NCBI RefSeq assembly: GCF_003052265.1
Contig: NZ_QANS01000009.1
Span: 1-59,989 of the forward strand
Source of the DNA: Stenotrophobium rhamnosiphilum
GTDB lineage: Bacteria; Pseudomonadota; Gammaproteobacteria; Nevskiales; Nevskiaceae
Length of the DNA stretch: 59,989 bases
Direction: 5' to 3'
The notes below the pieces were generated by a model that was given only the letters and a program-made list of their open reading frames with translations, made no database searches and was not told the DNA's origin. The translations under genes and the position numbers were made by a program. Of the stretch, positions 16,771-26,152 are shown one piece after another. Position 1 is the stretch's first letter. Each line of letters starts with the position of its first letter.

Positions 16771-19700
16771 ATGTCCTTAGCCCAGCCCGACTTCCGCTTT
16801 GATGACGTTTACGAGCGTCTCGAAGGCCCTATTTTCATGACGGGCATTCAGGCGCTGGTTCGCTTGCCGCTGATGCAGCGACGTTCTGATATCAGCCGCG
16901 GCTTGAATACTGGCGGTCTGGTTTCCGGTTATCGCGGATCGCCACTCGGCGCGTATGACCAGCAGTTGTGGAAAGCGCAGAAACATCTGGATGCGCACAA
17001 CGTCGTTTTCCAACCGGGCTTGAACGAAGACCTCGCAGCGACTGCGCTGTGGGGCGCGCAGATGCACAGCGCATTTGGCGCAACCAAAGTCGATGGCGTG
17101 TTCGGCATCTGGTATGGCAAGGGCCCCGGCGTTGATCGTACGGGCGACGTGTTTCGTAATGCCAATGTCATCGGCACCTCACCGTTGGGCGGCGTGCTCG
17201 CAATTGCGGGTGACGATCACGCAGCGCAGTCATCGATGTTTCCGCATCAGACCGATGGCATCTTCCAGTCCGTGATGATGCCGGTGCTCCAGCCTGCGAG
17301 CGTCGAAGATATTCTCGTATTGGGTTTGGCGGGCATTGAGTTGTCGCGCTACTGCGGCTTGTGGGTCGCGATGAAGACGATTGCTGAAGTCGTCGAAAGT
17401 GCTTCGTCGTTTGTGTTGCCTGACATGTCGCAGGGCTACATTAAGCCTGAAGGCGTTGATACGAGTCAGTTGAACTGGGACAAGAACATTTCATGGCCGG
17501 GACAGCGCACTGAGTTGGAACGCCGCATGATTGAACAGCGTATTCCTGCTGCTTTGGCCTGGGCGAAAGCAAACAAGATTGATCGCCCGATTGTTACGGC
17601 CAAGCAGCAACGTCTTTGCATCGTCACCGTTGGTAAGGCGCATCAGGACTTGATGCAGGCCGTGCACGACTTGGGCTTGCGCGAGACGGATTTGCAGGCC
17701 ATCGGCGTTTCCATCTACAAAGTCGCTATGAGCTGGCCTTTGGAAACCAGCGGCTTGTTGGATTTCGCTGCCGGTGCTGATGAGTTGTTGGTGATTGAAG
17801 AAAAGCAGCCGATTGTCGAATCACAGATCAAAAACGCGCTTTATCACAGACCGTCTGATCAACGTCCACGCGTGATTGGTAAGACAGACGTTGAAGGCCA
17901 GACGCTGTTGCCGATCACTTTGGAATTCACGCCGTTGATGGTCGCGCGCATTCTTCGTGCGCGCTTGGCAGAGATGGGTGAAACCATCGTGTTGAACGAC
18001 CGCATGGCTGGGTTGGAAGTCGCGACCGGTGAATCCAATGTCGTCGCGTTGCCTACGCGCAAACCATTTTTCTGTTCGGGTTGTCCGCACAGCACTTCGA
18101 CCAAGACGCCTGAAGGCTCGGTCACCGGTGGCGGCATCGGTTGCCACGTGATGGCTTTGTCGCGTCCTGAACTCAAGACGACGACGTTTAGCCAGATGGG
18201 CGGTGAGGGCATGCAGTGGGTCGGTGCTGCGCCGTTCTCCGAGACACCACATATCTTCCAGAACTTGGGTGATGGCACGTATCAGCACTCCGGTCTCTTG
18301 GCTGTGCGCGCTGCAGTCGCGGCGAAGGCCACGATCACTTTCAAGATTCTCTATAACGACGCCGTTGCGATGACGGGCGGACAAGCTGCCGAAGGCACGA
18401 TTGATCCTGCACGCATCACGCGACAGTTGGCGGCAGAAGGCGTGAGCCAGATCATGTTGGTCAGTGATGAGCCTTCGCGCTGGACCAAGGCGACGGATTT
18501 GGCGCCGGGTGTCGTTGTTCGCCATCGTGATGCTCTGGATCAAACACAGCGCGAGTTGCGCGAGCATGCGGGTGTCACGGCGATTATTTACGAGCAGACC
18601 TGCGCCGCTGAAAAGCGTCGTCGTCGCAAAAAGAAAGTGATCGCAGAATCGACGCGTCGCTTGTTCATCAACCCGCGCGTCTGCGAAGGCTGTGGTGATT
18701 GCTCTGTTCAATCGAGCTGTATTGCAGTAGAGCCTTTGGAAACCGAATTCGGCCGCAAGCGTCGCATCAACCAGTCCAGCTGCAATACGGATTTGTCCTG
18801 CGTCAAAGGTTTCTGCCCAAGCTTTGTCGAGATTGATGCGCCAGTGTTGCGCAAGCCCAGTGCGGATCGTCTCAAGGCATTTGAAGCAGAGCGCTTTGTA
18901 AGTTTGCCTCTCGCTGCAATTCCAACTTCAGATGAGCCTTACAACATCTATGTCGCAGGTATCGGCGGCACCGGCGTTTTAACCATTGGCGCTTTGTTGG
19001 GCAGCGCTGCGTATTTCGATGGCCGTCAATCCAGCGTTTTGGATTTCACTGGTCTCGCGCAGAAGAACGGCGCGGTTGTGAGTCAGGTTCGTATCGCGAG
19101 TCAGCGTGACAGCATCCACGCCGTGCGTATTGGCGCAGCAAGTATCGACTTGTTGCTCGGTGCCGACTTTGTCGTAGCGTCAGCGCAAGATGCCTTGCAG
19201 AAACTCGCCAACGGAAAATCAGGCGTGGTCTTGAATGTCGATGAAACGCCAACCGCTGACATCGTCTCGAATCGTGACGCGCATCTGCCCGCAGGCAAGA
19301 TGATCGACACCGTTCTCTCGCGTGCGCATGCAGACAAGCGCTTCTCCTTAAGTGCTTCGAAGATCTCCGAAGGTTTGTTTGGCGACACCGTGTCGGCGAA
19401 TACCTTGTTGCTCGGCTACGCGTGGCAAAAAGGCTTGGTGCCTTTGTCGATTGAGTCGATTGAACGCGCCATCCAAGTGAACGGCGCTGCCGTGAACACC
19501 AATCTCCGTGCCTTGAAGTGGGGCCGATTGGCAGCGGTTGATATGAGCGTCGTCGAGAAGTGGGCAGGCATGTCTGCTGTGCCAGTACGTCACGAAACCT
19601 TGGATGAAACCATCGAGCGTCACTACAGCGATTTGGTCGGCTACCAGAGCACGGCTTACGCTGATCGTTATCGGCAGCTTTTGACTGTTGTTCGTGCCGC

Positions 19701-20262
19701 CGCTGCGAAGCTCGATAGTTCAGGTGAGCGTTTGATTCGCGCCGTTGCCGAGAACGCGTACAAGCTCATGGCCTATAAAGATGAGTACGAAGTGGCTCGT
19801 CTTTATGCCGCGCCAGAATTCCGCGAAGCACTTGCTGAGCAGTTCGCCGATTCCGGCAGCTTGTCCGTTTGGTTGGCGCCACCTTTGTTGTCGCCGATTG
19901 ATGCCAAGACGGGGCGCCCGATGAAGCGCCGCTTTGGTCCTTGGGTCTTCACCGTCTTTAAAATTCTCGCTCGCTTTAAAGGCTTGAGAGGGACGTGGGC
20001 AGATCCGTTCGGCTATTTCTCAGAGCGTCGCATTGAACGCAAGTTGGTTGAGGAATATCACGAGACCATCGCTAAGATCTGTGCCGATTTGTCATCGGAC
20101 AAATTACAGAACGCGATTGAGATTGCATCTTTGCCACAGCAGATTCGTGGATTTGGCCCTGTGAAAATGCAGGCAATCGAGAAGGCCAGCGAGCGTCGCG
20201 AACAATTGTTGAAGCAGCCTGCGAGCCCGTCACCAGTGCGTATTTACAACGCTGCGGCTTGA
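16771..20262 (+). CDS. indolepyruvate ferredoxin oxidoreductase, fused alpha-gamma form
   Basis: 1163 residues, the length of the fused IorA-IorB type. It oxidatively decarboxylates aryl-pyruvates or other 2-oxo acids to acyl-CoA with thiamine diphosphate, passing electrons to ferredoxin. Seen in order: an N-terminal pyrimidine-binding domain (NTGGLVSGYRGSPLGAYD near 50), a diphosphate-binding domain (FFCSGCPHSTSTK near 433, GGIGCHVM, QMGGEGMQWVGAAPF), an iron-sulphur segment (CEGCGDCSVQSSC near 640 and CNTDLSCVKGFC), the gamma domain (AGIGGTGVLTIGALLG near 730) and a C-terminal DUF6537 region. GGAG lies eight bases before the ATG. Control by the divergent Lrp protein is likely. The adjacent hydroxy-acid oxidase could supply its substrate. 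Confidence 0.93.
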   Translation: MSLAQPDFRFDDVYERLEGPIFMTGIQALVRLPLMQRRSDISRGLNTGGLVSGYRGSPLGAYDQQLWKAQKHLDAHNVVFQPGLNEDLAATALWGAQMHSAFGATKVDGVFGIWYGKGPGVDRTGDVFRNANVIGTSPLGGVLAIAGDDHAAQSSMFPHQTDGIFQSVMMPVLQPASVEDILVLGLAGIELSRYCGLWVAMKTIAEVVESASSFVLPDMSQGYIKPEGVDTSQLNWDKNISWPGQRTELERRMIEQRIPAALAWAKANKIDRPIVTAKQQRLCIVTVGKAHQDLMQAVHDLGLRETDLQAIGVSIYKVAMSWPLETSGLLDFAAGADELLVIEEKQPIVESQIKNALYHRPSDQRPRVIGKTDVEGQTLLPITLEFTPLMVARILRARLAEMGETIVLNDRMAGLEVATGESNVVALPTRKPFFCSGCPHSTSTKTPEGSVTGGGIGCHVMALSRPELKTTTFSQMGGEGMQWVGAAPFSETPHIFQNLGDGTYQHSGLLAVRAAVAAKATITFKILYNDAVAMTGGQAAEGTIDPARITRQLAAEGVSQIMLVSDEPSRWTKATDLAPGVVVRHRDALDQTQRELREHAGVTAIIYEQTCAAEKRRRRKKKVIAESTRRLFINPRVCEGCGDCSVQSSCIAVEPLETEFGRKRRINQSSCNTDLSCVKGFCPSFVEIDAPVLRKPSADRLKAFEAERFVSLPLAAIPTSDEPYNIYVAGIGGTGVLTIGALLGSAAYFDGRQSSVLDFTGLAQKNGAVVSQVRIASQRDSIHAVRIGAASIDLLLGADFVVASAQDALQKLANGKSGVVLNVDETPTADIVSNRDAHLPAGKMIDTVLSRAHADKRFSLSASKISEGLFGDTVSANTLLLGYAWQKGLVPLSIESIERAIQVNGAAVNTNLRALKWGRLAAVDMSVVEKWAGMSAVPVRHETLDETIERHYSDLVGYQSTAYADRYRQLLTVVRAAAAKLDSSGERLIRAVAENAYKLMAYKDEYEVARLYAAPEFREALAEQFADSGSLSVWLAPPLLSPIDAKTGRPMKRRFGPWVFTVFKILARFKGLRGTWADPFGYFSERRIERKLVEEYHETIAKICADLSSDKLQNAIEIASLPQQIRGFGPVKMQAIEKASERREQLLKQPASPSPVRIYNAAA

Positions 20263-20309
20263 GACAAGTAGCTGATCGTCAAGCGCAGTGTTTCATCTTC
20301 GGCACCAGC

Positions 20310-20332
20310 TAAGGCTTAGAGACTAAGCCTTA
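20310..20332. terminator. stem-loop between convergent genes
   Basis: TAAGGCTTA, loop GAGAC, TAAGCCTTA: a perfect 9-bp stem lying over the stop codon of the TetR gene and downstream of the oxidoreductase gene. There is no T-run, so any terminator activity is uncertain. Confidence 0.4.
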
Positions 20333-20964
20333 CGCTCGCTCGTGCTCTGAATGGCCATGTACAAAAAAATCTCATACAAGTCCTGCGCCTTGATGAAGTT
20401 CTTTCCGGTCTGGAAGCGCAAGAAAGACAAACCATTAATGTGAGCAATCAGGTGTGCGGCAACGAGTTCCGCGCTGCCGCGTAGGCGTTCGCCTTTTTCA
20501 AGCGGACAGCTCTTGATGGCCTTCGTGACGCGTTTAATCACTTCTGCGGACTCCGCTAGTGCGCGCGCGGCGAGATCTGGACGGCCAAGCGCGATGGTTT
20601 GCATCACGATATAAAGCCCTTCACCTGCATAAGTTTCAGACAGGCTGCTGCGTTCAGCGGTGACTTCAGCCAGACGACGAAGATTGGCGCGCAGCGACTG
20701 AGCAGGATCAAATAGCGAAACCGCTAAATCAGTCAGGCTGGCGTTTCTGTAAAGCCAGAGTTCGAAGAAGAGACTCTGCTTGTCGCCGAATAAGGTGTAC
20801 ACCGGTTTGCGGGAATAGCCGGCGACTTCGGCAATTTGATCAATCGTGATCGAGTCGTAGCCGACATCGCAGAACAGTTCCCATGCGGCGTCGAGGATCT
20901 CTTTCGTCCGAATTTCTTTTTGCTCCCCGCGGTTTAAGCGGGCTTTGCGTGGCGTTACTGGCAT
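20323..20964 (-). CDS. TetR-family regulator
   Basis: 213 residues. The TetR HTH is near 20-65: EILDAAWELFCDVGYDSITI, DQIAEVAGYSRKPVYTLFGD, then KQSLFFEL. The ligand domain follows (about 80-205); it has a C-terminal shape like that of AefR-type regulators (LIAHINGLSFLRFQTGKN). It diverges from the receptor operon that begins at 21081, the usual arrangement for a local repressor. The 115-bp gap holds two direct TTGCATT repeats (20979-20985 and 20995-21001) that could be part of its operator, although no clean palindrome is seen. The ligand is probably the compound handled by the receptor and the three hydrolases downstream (inference). Confidence 0.9.
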   Translation of the reverse strand: MPVTPRKARLNRGEQKEIRTKEILDAAWELFCDVGYDSITIDQIAEVAGYSRKPVYTLFGDKQSLFFELWLYRNASLTDLAVSLFDPAQSLRANLRRLAEVTAERSSLSETYAGEGLYIVMQTIALGRPDLAARALAESAEVIKRVTKAIKSCPLEKGERLRGSAELVAAHLIAHINGLSFLRFQTGKNFIKAQDLYEIFLYMAIQSTSERKA

Positions 20965-21080
20965 ATCAATTTAGGCCTTTGCATTTGCACAGGGTTGCAT
21001 TCCAAACCATTCAGGATAACAATTAGGAACAAAGTGTACCGTAAAACATAATGATCCGAAAAGGATTGCGGAGGAGAGGC

Positions 21081-23561
21081 GTGAAGAATTTTAAAGGTGC
21101 GACATGGTTGGCCTTGGGGGCTCCCCTTGCTGCTGGAACATTATTGTTTGTGTCGCAAATCTCCTACGCACAGGACAACGCCGCTAACGCGGAAAACTCG
21201 ACTGAACTGAACGATCTTCTCGCGGACGTGACGGCTGCCGACGCCAGCGATGATAAAGGATCAACGCCGCCTGCCAATGAGCCGTCGCCAGAATCCACCG
21301 CTACCCCAGTCGCCGCTGAACAGCCCACGCCTGTGGAAATAAAAGAAGCAGAAACGCTTCCGGTTATTGCAGTGAAACAAGCTGAGCCTTCGGCGCCGCA
21401 GCATGCTCGCCTAGAAGAAATTGTTGTTACGGCGACCAAGCGTGCAGAGAACGCACGCGATCTGCCGTCGAGCGTGGTGGCGTTATCGGGCGCTGACCTC
21501 GAACAGAAAGGTGCGCAAGGCCAAGAAGATTTCTTGAAGCTTGTTCCCGGTGTCACCTTCACCAACGATTCAACCACCGCGAGCCGTATTACGTTCCGTG
21601 GCATCGGCGCCGATCTAAACACTAGCAACACGGTCGGTGTGTTCCTCGGTGACATTCCCTTCGACGACCCGATTCTGCCTCGCGTCACGCTCGATCCAAA
21701 TCCCTTTGATATGGCACGAATCGAAGTCTTGAAGGGCCCGCAGGGAACGCTGTTTGGCGGCTCAGCGCTCAACGGCGCTGTGCGATACATCCCAGAAGAA
21801 CCGCAGCTCGGTCAGTGGTCGGTCAAAACGTATGGCCAATATGAGAACGTCATCAGTAGCGACACTGGTCGATCATTCGGCGGCGCAATCAATATTCCCG
21901 TCGGCGAAACGGTTGCTTTCCGTTTGGTTGGTTTTGACCGCAAGTCACCGGGCTGGGTCGATGATCTCGGGCGCAATATCGATAACGTTAACGCTATCGA
22001 CCAGCAGGGCGGCCGCGCCCTCGCGCTTTGGCGGCCCAACGATAGCTGGAAAATTTCTGCGCTCGCTACGCTACAGCGCACGTTCATTCACGATACCGCC
22101 TTAACTGATAACCGAGACGGCAACCTCAGCCGATCCAATACTCCGCAAGCTAGCCCGACACATACGCGATATGACCTCGAATCAATCGGCGTGCAGTATT
22201 CCTTCGAAAAGTTCGACGTGCTGTCTCAGACCAGCAGAACGTATAAAAATTTCCACGCGATTGCCGATGGATCGCGCATTGGAAATCTTCTGCCAAGCCC
22301 GCCTCCTAGCGTAACCATCACCAACGACAACGAGTCGACGAGTTACATGCAGGAGTTGCGATTCACATCCAATAACGATTTCAGTGACACTTGGAAATGG
22401 TTGGGCGGAATCTTTTATAGAAAGCATGAGATGAATGAGGTCAGTAATATTCTGGCCAGTAGTCTTCAGCTCCCCTTGATCTCGATCATTTATCCGACAC
22501 TGGAAGATTTGATTCCGGGCATCGGCGGAACGATCACTCCAGACGGGCAGATCAATCTTGTTCAGGGCAAAGCCGATCCGATTATTGTTACGGATGCCGC
22601 TTTATTCAGTGAAGTAACGGCAACGTTCTGGGACGACCTCGAAATTACATTGGGCTTACGCGCGTTCCGTGCTGTCTCAGACAGCCGAGTTTTTTTCTCT
22701 GGTCCCTTGGCGATCACCAAAACATTGCCAGCGGGTAGCAGTCAGGGTGTTAACGAGGGGACACTGGTAGAGCGAGGACTCAATCCAAAGTTCGCGATCA
22801 AATATCAAATTAACGATGACATGAACATCTATGGATCTGTAAGCAAAGGCTTCAGATACGGCGGTGCGCAAGTACTGGTAGGCACGCTCACTTCAACAGC
22901 GCCCGACACCTTCAAGTCTGACTATATTTGGAACTACGAAATTGGACTGCGTACCAACTGGCTCGACAACACGCTATTCGTCGACGTAACACCGTTCTAT
23001 CTGCAGTGGAAACAGCCTCAGCTGCAGCAGGCTGATGCAAGCGGTCTGGGTTCATTCTTCGATAACGTCGGCGGTGCTCGTTCGCTCGGTGTCGAGACAG
23101 CGATCCGTTATCTAACGTTTATCCCGGGATTGGAAGTCGCTTTCGCGGGCTCCTATGTCGATACCGTAACGACCGTTCCATTTACCGCAAGTAACGGAGA
23201 CGCGGTTAAACCGGGAACGAGTTGGCCGCTGGCGGCCAAGTGGCAGTCCTCTTCTACGGTTTCCTATAGTCACAGCCTGTGGTCGTCATGGATAGGCGGT
23301 GGATCAGCGACCTACACGACGATCAGCAGCGCACCGAATACCTTGAACTACTTGGATACGGTTTTTGGATACAAAACGCTGGATTTGAATTTGACTCTGC
23401 GTAATCCGGAAATAATGTCCAAGCCAGAGCTCTCGCTCACCTTGAGCAATGCGACTGATACGCGTGGAATTATCAGCGGTGTAAACAACCCGCAGTTCCC
23501 GAAAGATCACGTCTATATCAAGCCGCGCACCTTGATCGCGCGACTGTCGTTCAATTTCTGA
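21081..23561 (+). CDS. TonB-dependent receptor with acidic/Pro-rich N-terminal extension
   Basis: 826 residues from the GTG at 21081, chosen because GGAGGAG lies just before it; an ATG ten codons upstream has no ribosome site. Signal peptide ends near SYA-QDN. A roughly 80-residue acidic, Pro-rich segment follows, starting STELNDLLADV, a motif like LDELLG in the receptor at 8901. The TonB box is LEEIVVTATKRAE near 122, the plug motif RIEVLKGPQGTLFGGSALNG near 220, and the barrel ends ARLSFNF. There is no STN domain. It leads an operon with the two-domain esterase (28 bp downstream), an HSL-type hydrolase and an SGNH hydrolase, so it should import a multiply esterified compound. Local control is probably by the divergent TetR protein. 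Confidence 0.9.
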   Translation: MKNFKGATWLALGAPLAAGTLLFVSQISYAQDNAANAENSTELNDLLADVTAADASDDKGSTPPANEPSPESTATPVAAEQPTPVEIKEAETLPVIAVKQAEPSAPQHARLEEIVVTATKRAENARDLPSSVVALSGADLEQKGAQGQEDFLKLVPGVTFTNDSTTASRITFRGIGADLNTSNTVGVFLGDIPFDDPILPRVTLDPNPFDMARIEVLKGPQGTLFGGSALNGAVRYIPEEPQLGQWSVKTYGQYENVISSDTGRSFGGAINIPVGETVAFRLVGFDRKSPGWVDDLGRNIDNVNAIDQQGGRALALWRPNDSWKISALATLQRTFIHDTALTDNRDGNLSRSNTPQASPTHTRYDLESIGVQYSFEKFDVLSQTSRTYKNFHAIADGSRIGNLLPSPPPSVTITNDNESTSYMQELRFTSNNDFSDTWKWLGGIFYRKHEMNEVSNILASSLQLPLISIIYPTLEDLIPGIGGTITPDGQINLVQGKADPIIVTDAALFSEVTATFWDDLEITLGLRAFRAVSDSRVFFSGPLAITKTLPAGSSQGVNEGTLVERGLNPKFAIKYQINDDMNIYGSVSKGFRYGGAQVLVGTLTSTAPDTFKSDYIWNYEIGLRTNWLDNTLFVDVTPFYLQWKQPQLQQADASGLGSFFDNVGGARSLGVETAIRYLTFIPGLEVAFAGSYVDTVTTVPFTASNGDAVKPGTSWPLAAKWQSSSTVSYSHSLWSSWIGGGSATYTTISSAPNTLNYLDTVFGYKTLDLNLTLRNPEIMSKPELSLTLSNATDTRGIISGVNNPQFPKDHVYIKPRTLIARLSFNF

Positions 23562-23589
23562 CGGCACCTCAGCGCTAAGAATAATATCG

Positions 23590-25260
23590 ATGGAAAGCAA
23601 AATGCCTTACGACACCAATCAATTTGGAGTGTCATTAAAAGCGGATGAAAGCGACTGCGCATTCATTACGAATGAAGTTGAATCCACCTACCTACGGCTG
23701 CCGTTTGTAAAGCCGTACAGAGAGACAGGAGCGTTGCGCGCTGATTCGTTCACCGTGACAGTTGCAGTTCCGCTTTCGTATGAAAAATCGAAAAGCAAAA
23801 AATACCCTGTAGTAGTTCTTTCGTCGGGCCCGAACTTTATGGGCTCAGCGATAGAAATGACGCGAGGCATCGCGGCCACAAAGGAAGTCGAAGAATGTAT
23901 TGTCATCGATCACCATGATCCCTTGTTGTCGGAAGAAGATTCACAGCTGCAGGCGGCGAGGCTAGAAAGCATCATCGCGTGGTGTCGATCCAAATTCAGA
24001 GTGAAGAGTGGGGAAGTGGCGCTGCTGCTCACCAAGCACAATGCGCCAAGCGTCAGCTTGTTAATGAACAAAGCGGGATCGCCTGTCGATCGAATCATCA
24101 TCGCAGGCGCCGAAGTTGAATCGTCTGCGTGGAACGTCGTGCCGATTAATGGTCGACCACGCGCTACGTGGAGTACTCGTCAATCTTCATCTGCTTCGAC
24201 ATCCAATGGCATTGTCTATAACCGCCTCGATGAGGCAAGTGATGAAGGCTGCGTGATTCCAGCGCTGATTCATGGCGTACGCACGTTCTGGAGTACGGGC
24301 CATGCGTATGGCCAGGAGATGATGTCGCTCAAAGGGCCGCTGGTTTCCGCGATGCTTTCGCGAGCCGTACCATTTATTCGTTTCGCTAAAAAACTATCAG
24401 GCCAAGGAAGTCAGCTTGTTGGCGCGCCGAACCGACATGTATTCCGCTCGGAAATAATGGACAGGAATTTCGAAATATTCGTGTCGCTTCCTTCAAGGCC
24501 GCTGAGTAAAGGAAAAACATATCCCGCCGTATTCGCTTTGGATGCCAATACAACGTGGTCATGTGTGATGGAGACGGCCACGCGAATGTCGTCTACCAAC
24601 GAGATTGCGGACGTCATCACGATTGGTATCGGCGTGCCGCGGGCAGAAGGCGATATCAGTTTTGGACTTCGCCGATTTGAAGAGCTTTCTCCTCCGGTAA
24701 CTGAGGCTGCGTTTGCAAATCCTTTGGGGCGGTTCTTTATTTCGATCTTTGCAATGTTTGGAAGAAATGTCCGAGACCATTTTGGATTGGCCTCTGAGTT
24801 CCATCAATTCTTATCGAAAGAGTTGCTGCCAAAGCTTGCACAGGAGTTGCCGATAGATTTGTCGCAGTTGTATCTATTGGGACACTCAGCAGCAGGCACT
24901 TATATTGGCTATGAGGCAGCGCAGGCGACTACGCAGTTCAAAGCATTCGGCGCTTTTAGCCCCGGCGTGGCCATCAGTGACAACTGGATGTTGAAGAGCG
25001 ATGGCGGCCTAGCAAAAACTGGAAAGGTAAGAGACATCCTCGTCACCATCGGCGCGGAAGAGAAAACCAATGCGTTTAATACGCTTGCCGGCATTCCTCA
25101 ATCAGAGGAATACGCTTCTAAGCTGAAAAGCGATACCTCATGCAGCGTTGAGTATCTGTGTCTGGACGATGAGACGCACTCCAGTGTGTTTCCGAGAGCG
25201 CTCGCGCTTTTCTTGAATCGGATGTTTGGCAATCAACAAGCAGGAATTAGCCATGTTTGA
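23590..25260 (+). CDS. tandem esterase-D-like protein, paralogue of the gene at 12693
   Basis: 556 residues with the same two-unit build as the protein at 12693. Unit 1 (about 45-180) keeps fold motifs (VTVAVPLSYEKSKSKKYPVV, MGSAIEMTRGIAATKEVEEC) but the elbow position reads LLLTKHNAPS, so it has no nucleophile. Unit 2 (about 285-550) has FEIFVSLPSRPL, FALDANTTWS, the elbow LLGHSAAGTY (Ser near 433), GAEEKTN and the His in DDETHSSVFP. A hydrophobic-basic bridge (SAMLSRAVPFIRFAKKL) joins them. No signal peptide. The ATG at 23590 has only a weak ribosome site; an ATG four codons on, after GGAAAG, is possible. Its end overlaps the next gene by 8 bp. It probably hydrolyses the substrate of the receptor at 21081. 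Confidence 0.8.
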   Translation: MESKMPYDTNQFGVSLKADESDCAFITNEVESTYLRLPFVKPYRETGALRADSFTVTVAVPLSYEKSKSKKYPVVVLSSGPNFMGSAIEMTRGIAATKEVEECIVIDHHDPLLSEEDSQLQAARLESIIAWCRSKFRVKSGEVALLLTKHNAPSVSLLMNKAGSPVDRIIIAGAEVESSAWNVVPINGRPRATWSTRQSSSASTSNGIVYNRLDEASDEGCVIPALIHGVRTFWSTGHAYGQEMMSLKGPLVSAMLSRAVPFIRFAKKLSGQGSQLVGAPNRHVFRSEIMDRNFEIFVSLPSRPLSKGKTYPAVFALDANTTWSCVMETATRMSSTNEIADVITIGIGVPRAEGDISFGLRRFEELSPPVTEAAFANPLGRFFISIFAMFGRNVRDHFGLASEFHQFLSKELLPKLAQELPIDLSQLYLLGHSAAGTYIGYEAAQATTQFKAFGAFSPGVAISDNWMLKSDGGLAKTGKVRDILVTIGAEEKTNAFNTLAGIPQSEEYASKLKSDTSCSVEYLCLDDETHSSVFPRALALFLNRMFGNQQAGISHV

Positions 25261-26152
25261 AATTTTGAAGATCCGCATGCTCCGTTTGCTCATCCGAATC
25301 GCGGTGAAGATGAAGTGGCGCGGAAAAGTGGATGCGACGGTTGATGTTGAATCCATCAACGTTGGATCAGGCGCAGCGCCTATCCCGGCAAGAACGTATA
25401 AGCCCAAGGGCCGATCAGGGGCATCGGCCCCGTTGCCGGTCATTTTGTTTTTCCACGGCGGTGGATGGGTGGGCTTCGATGTGAACACGCATGATCCCTT
25501 GTGCCGTGATTTATGCCGTCAGACAGGGCACATCATTCTTTCAGTCGATTATCGACTTGCACCTGAAAATCCTTTCCCGGCTGGCGTGAATGACTGCCTC
25601 GAAGCGCTGGATTGGCTGATTGACAACGTAGAAAAATTGGGCGGAAACCCGAATCAGATTCTGATCTGTGGTGATAGCGCAGGCGGAAATCTTGCCGCGG
25701 TTGTTGCATTGCAAGCACGCACACGACATCCGGGAAAATTGAAGGGGCAGATCCTGATTTATCCCGTAACCGATCATGTTTCTACTGAGTGGCCGTCTTA
25801 CGTTAGCCACGGCGGCAAAGAATATCCATTGACCCGTGTGGGTATTGAAGACATCTGGCGCTTATATCTGAAGGGCAGCAAAGAATGGCAGCAAGGTCAA
25901 ACGAGCCATGACCTTGCAACGCCGTATCGCGTTAAAGATGTTTCTGGATTGCCTAAAGCTTTATTCATCATTGCAGAAGAAGATCTTCTAAGAGATGAAG
26001 GACTCGCGTATGCGGATCGCTTGAAACAGGCGGGCGTCGACGTGGAAATAAAGACCTTCCCGAATCAGAAACATGGATTCGTTGGAACTGAGCCGTCGCC
26101 AGCGCACTATCAAGCCGTATCCGAGATTGCACAGTGGGTCTCAAGAAAATAG
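25253..26152 (+). CDS. alpha/beta hydrolase of the hormone-sensitive-lipase (HSL) family
   Basis: 299 residues from the ATG at 25253, which overlaps the esterase stop by 8 bp and follows AGGAATT; a start nine codons earlier is possible. HSL-family marks: oxyanion motif FFHGGGWV near 75, YRLAPENPFPAG near 108, the nucleophile motif ICGDSAGGNLAA (Ser near 147), catalytic Asp in EEDLLRDEG near 245 and His in QKHGFVG near 275. Such enzymes cleave short to medium acyl or aryl esters in the cytoplasm. A short N-terminal amphipathic helix (MFEILKIRMLRLLIRIAVKM) may associate with the membrane. It is third in the operon of receptor and hydrolases, possibly handling a product of the two-domain esterase. 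Confidence 0.9.
   Translation: MFEILKIRMLRLLIRIAVKMKWRGKVDATVDVESINVGSGAAPIPARTYKPKGRSGASAPLPVILFFHGGGWVGFDVNTHDPLCRDLCRQTGHIILSVDYRLAPENPFPAGVNDCLEALDWLIDNVEKLGGNPNQILICGDSAGGNLAAVVALQARTRHPGKLKGQILIYPVTDHVSTEWPSYVSHGGKEYPLTRVGIEDIWRLYLKGSKEWQQGQTSHDLATPYRVKDVSGLPKALFIIAEEDLLRDEGLAYADRLKQAGVDVEIKTFPNQKHGFVGTEPSPAHYQAVSEIAQWVSRK

Noticed and set aside
17821-18711. A 296-codon open frame antisense to the indolepyruvate oxidoreductase gene
   Set aside because: It lies wholly inside a well-supported gene and its protein is Arg/His-rich without family features; it is a by-product of codon bias on the other strand.
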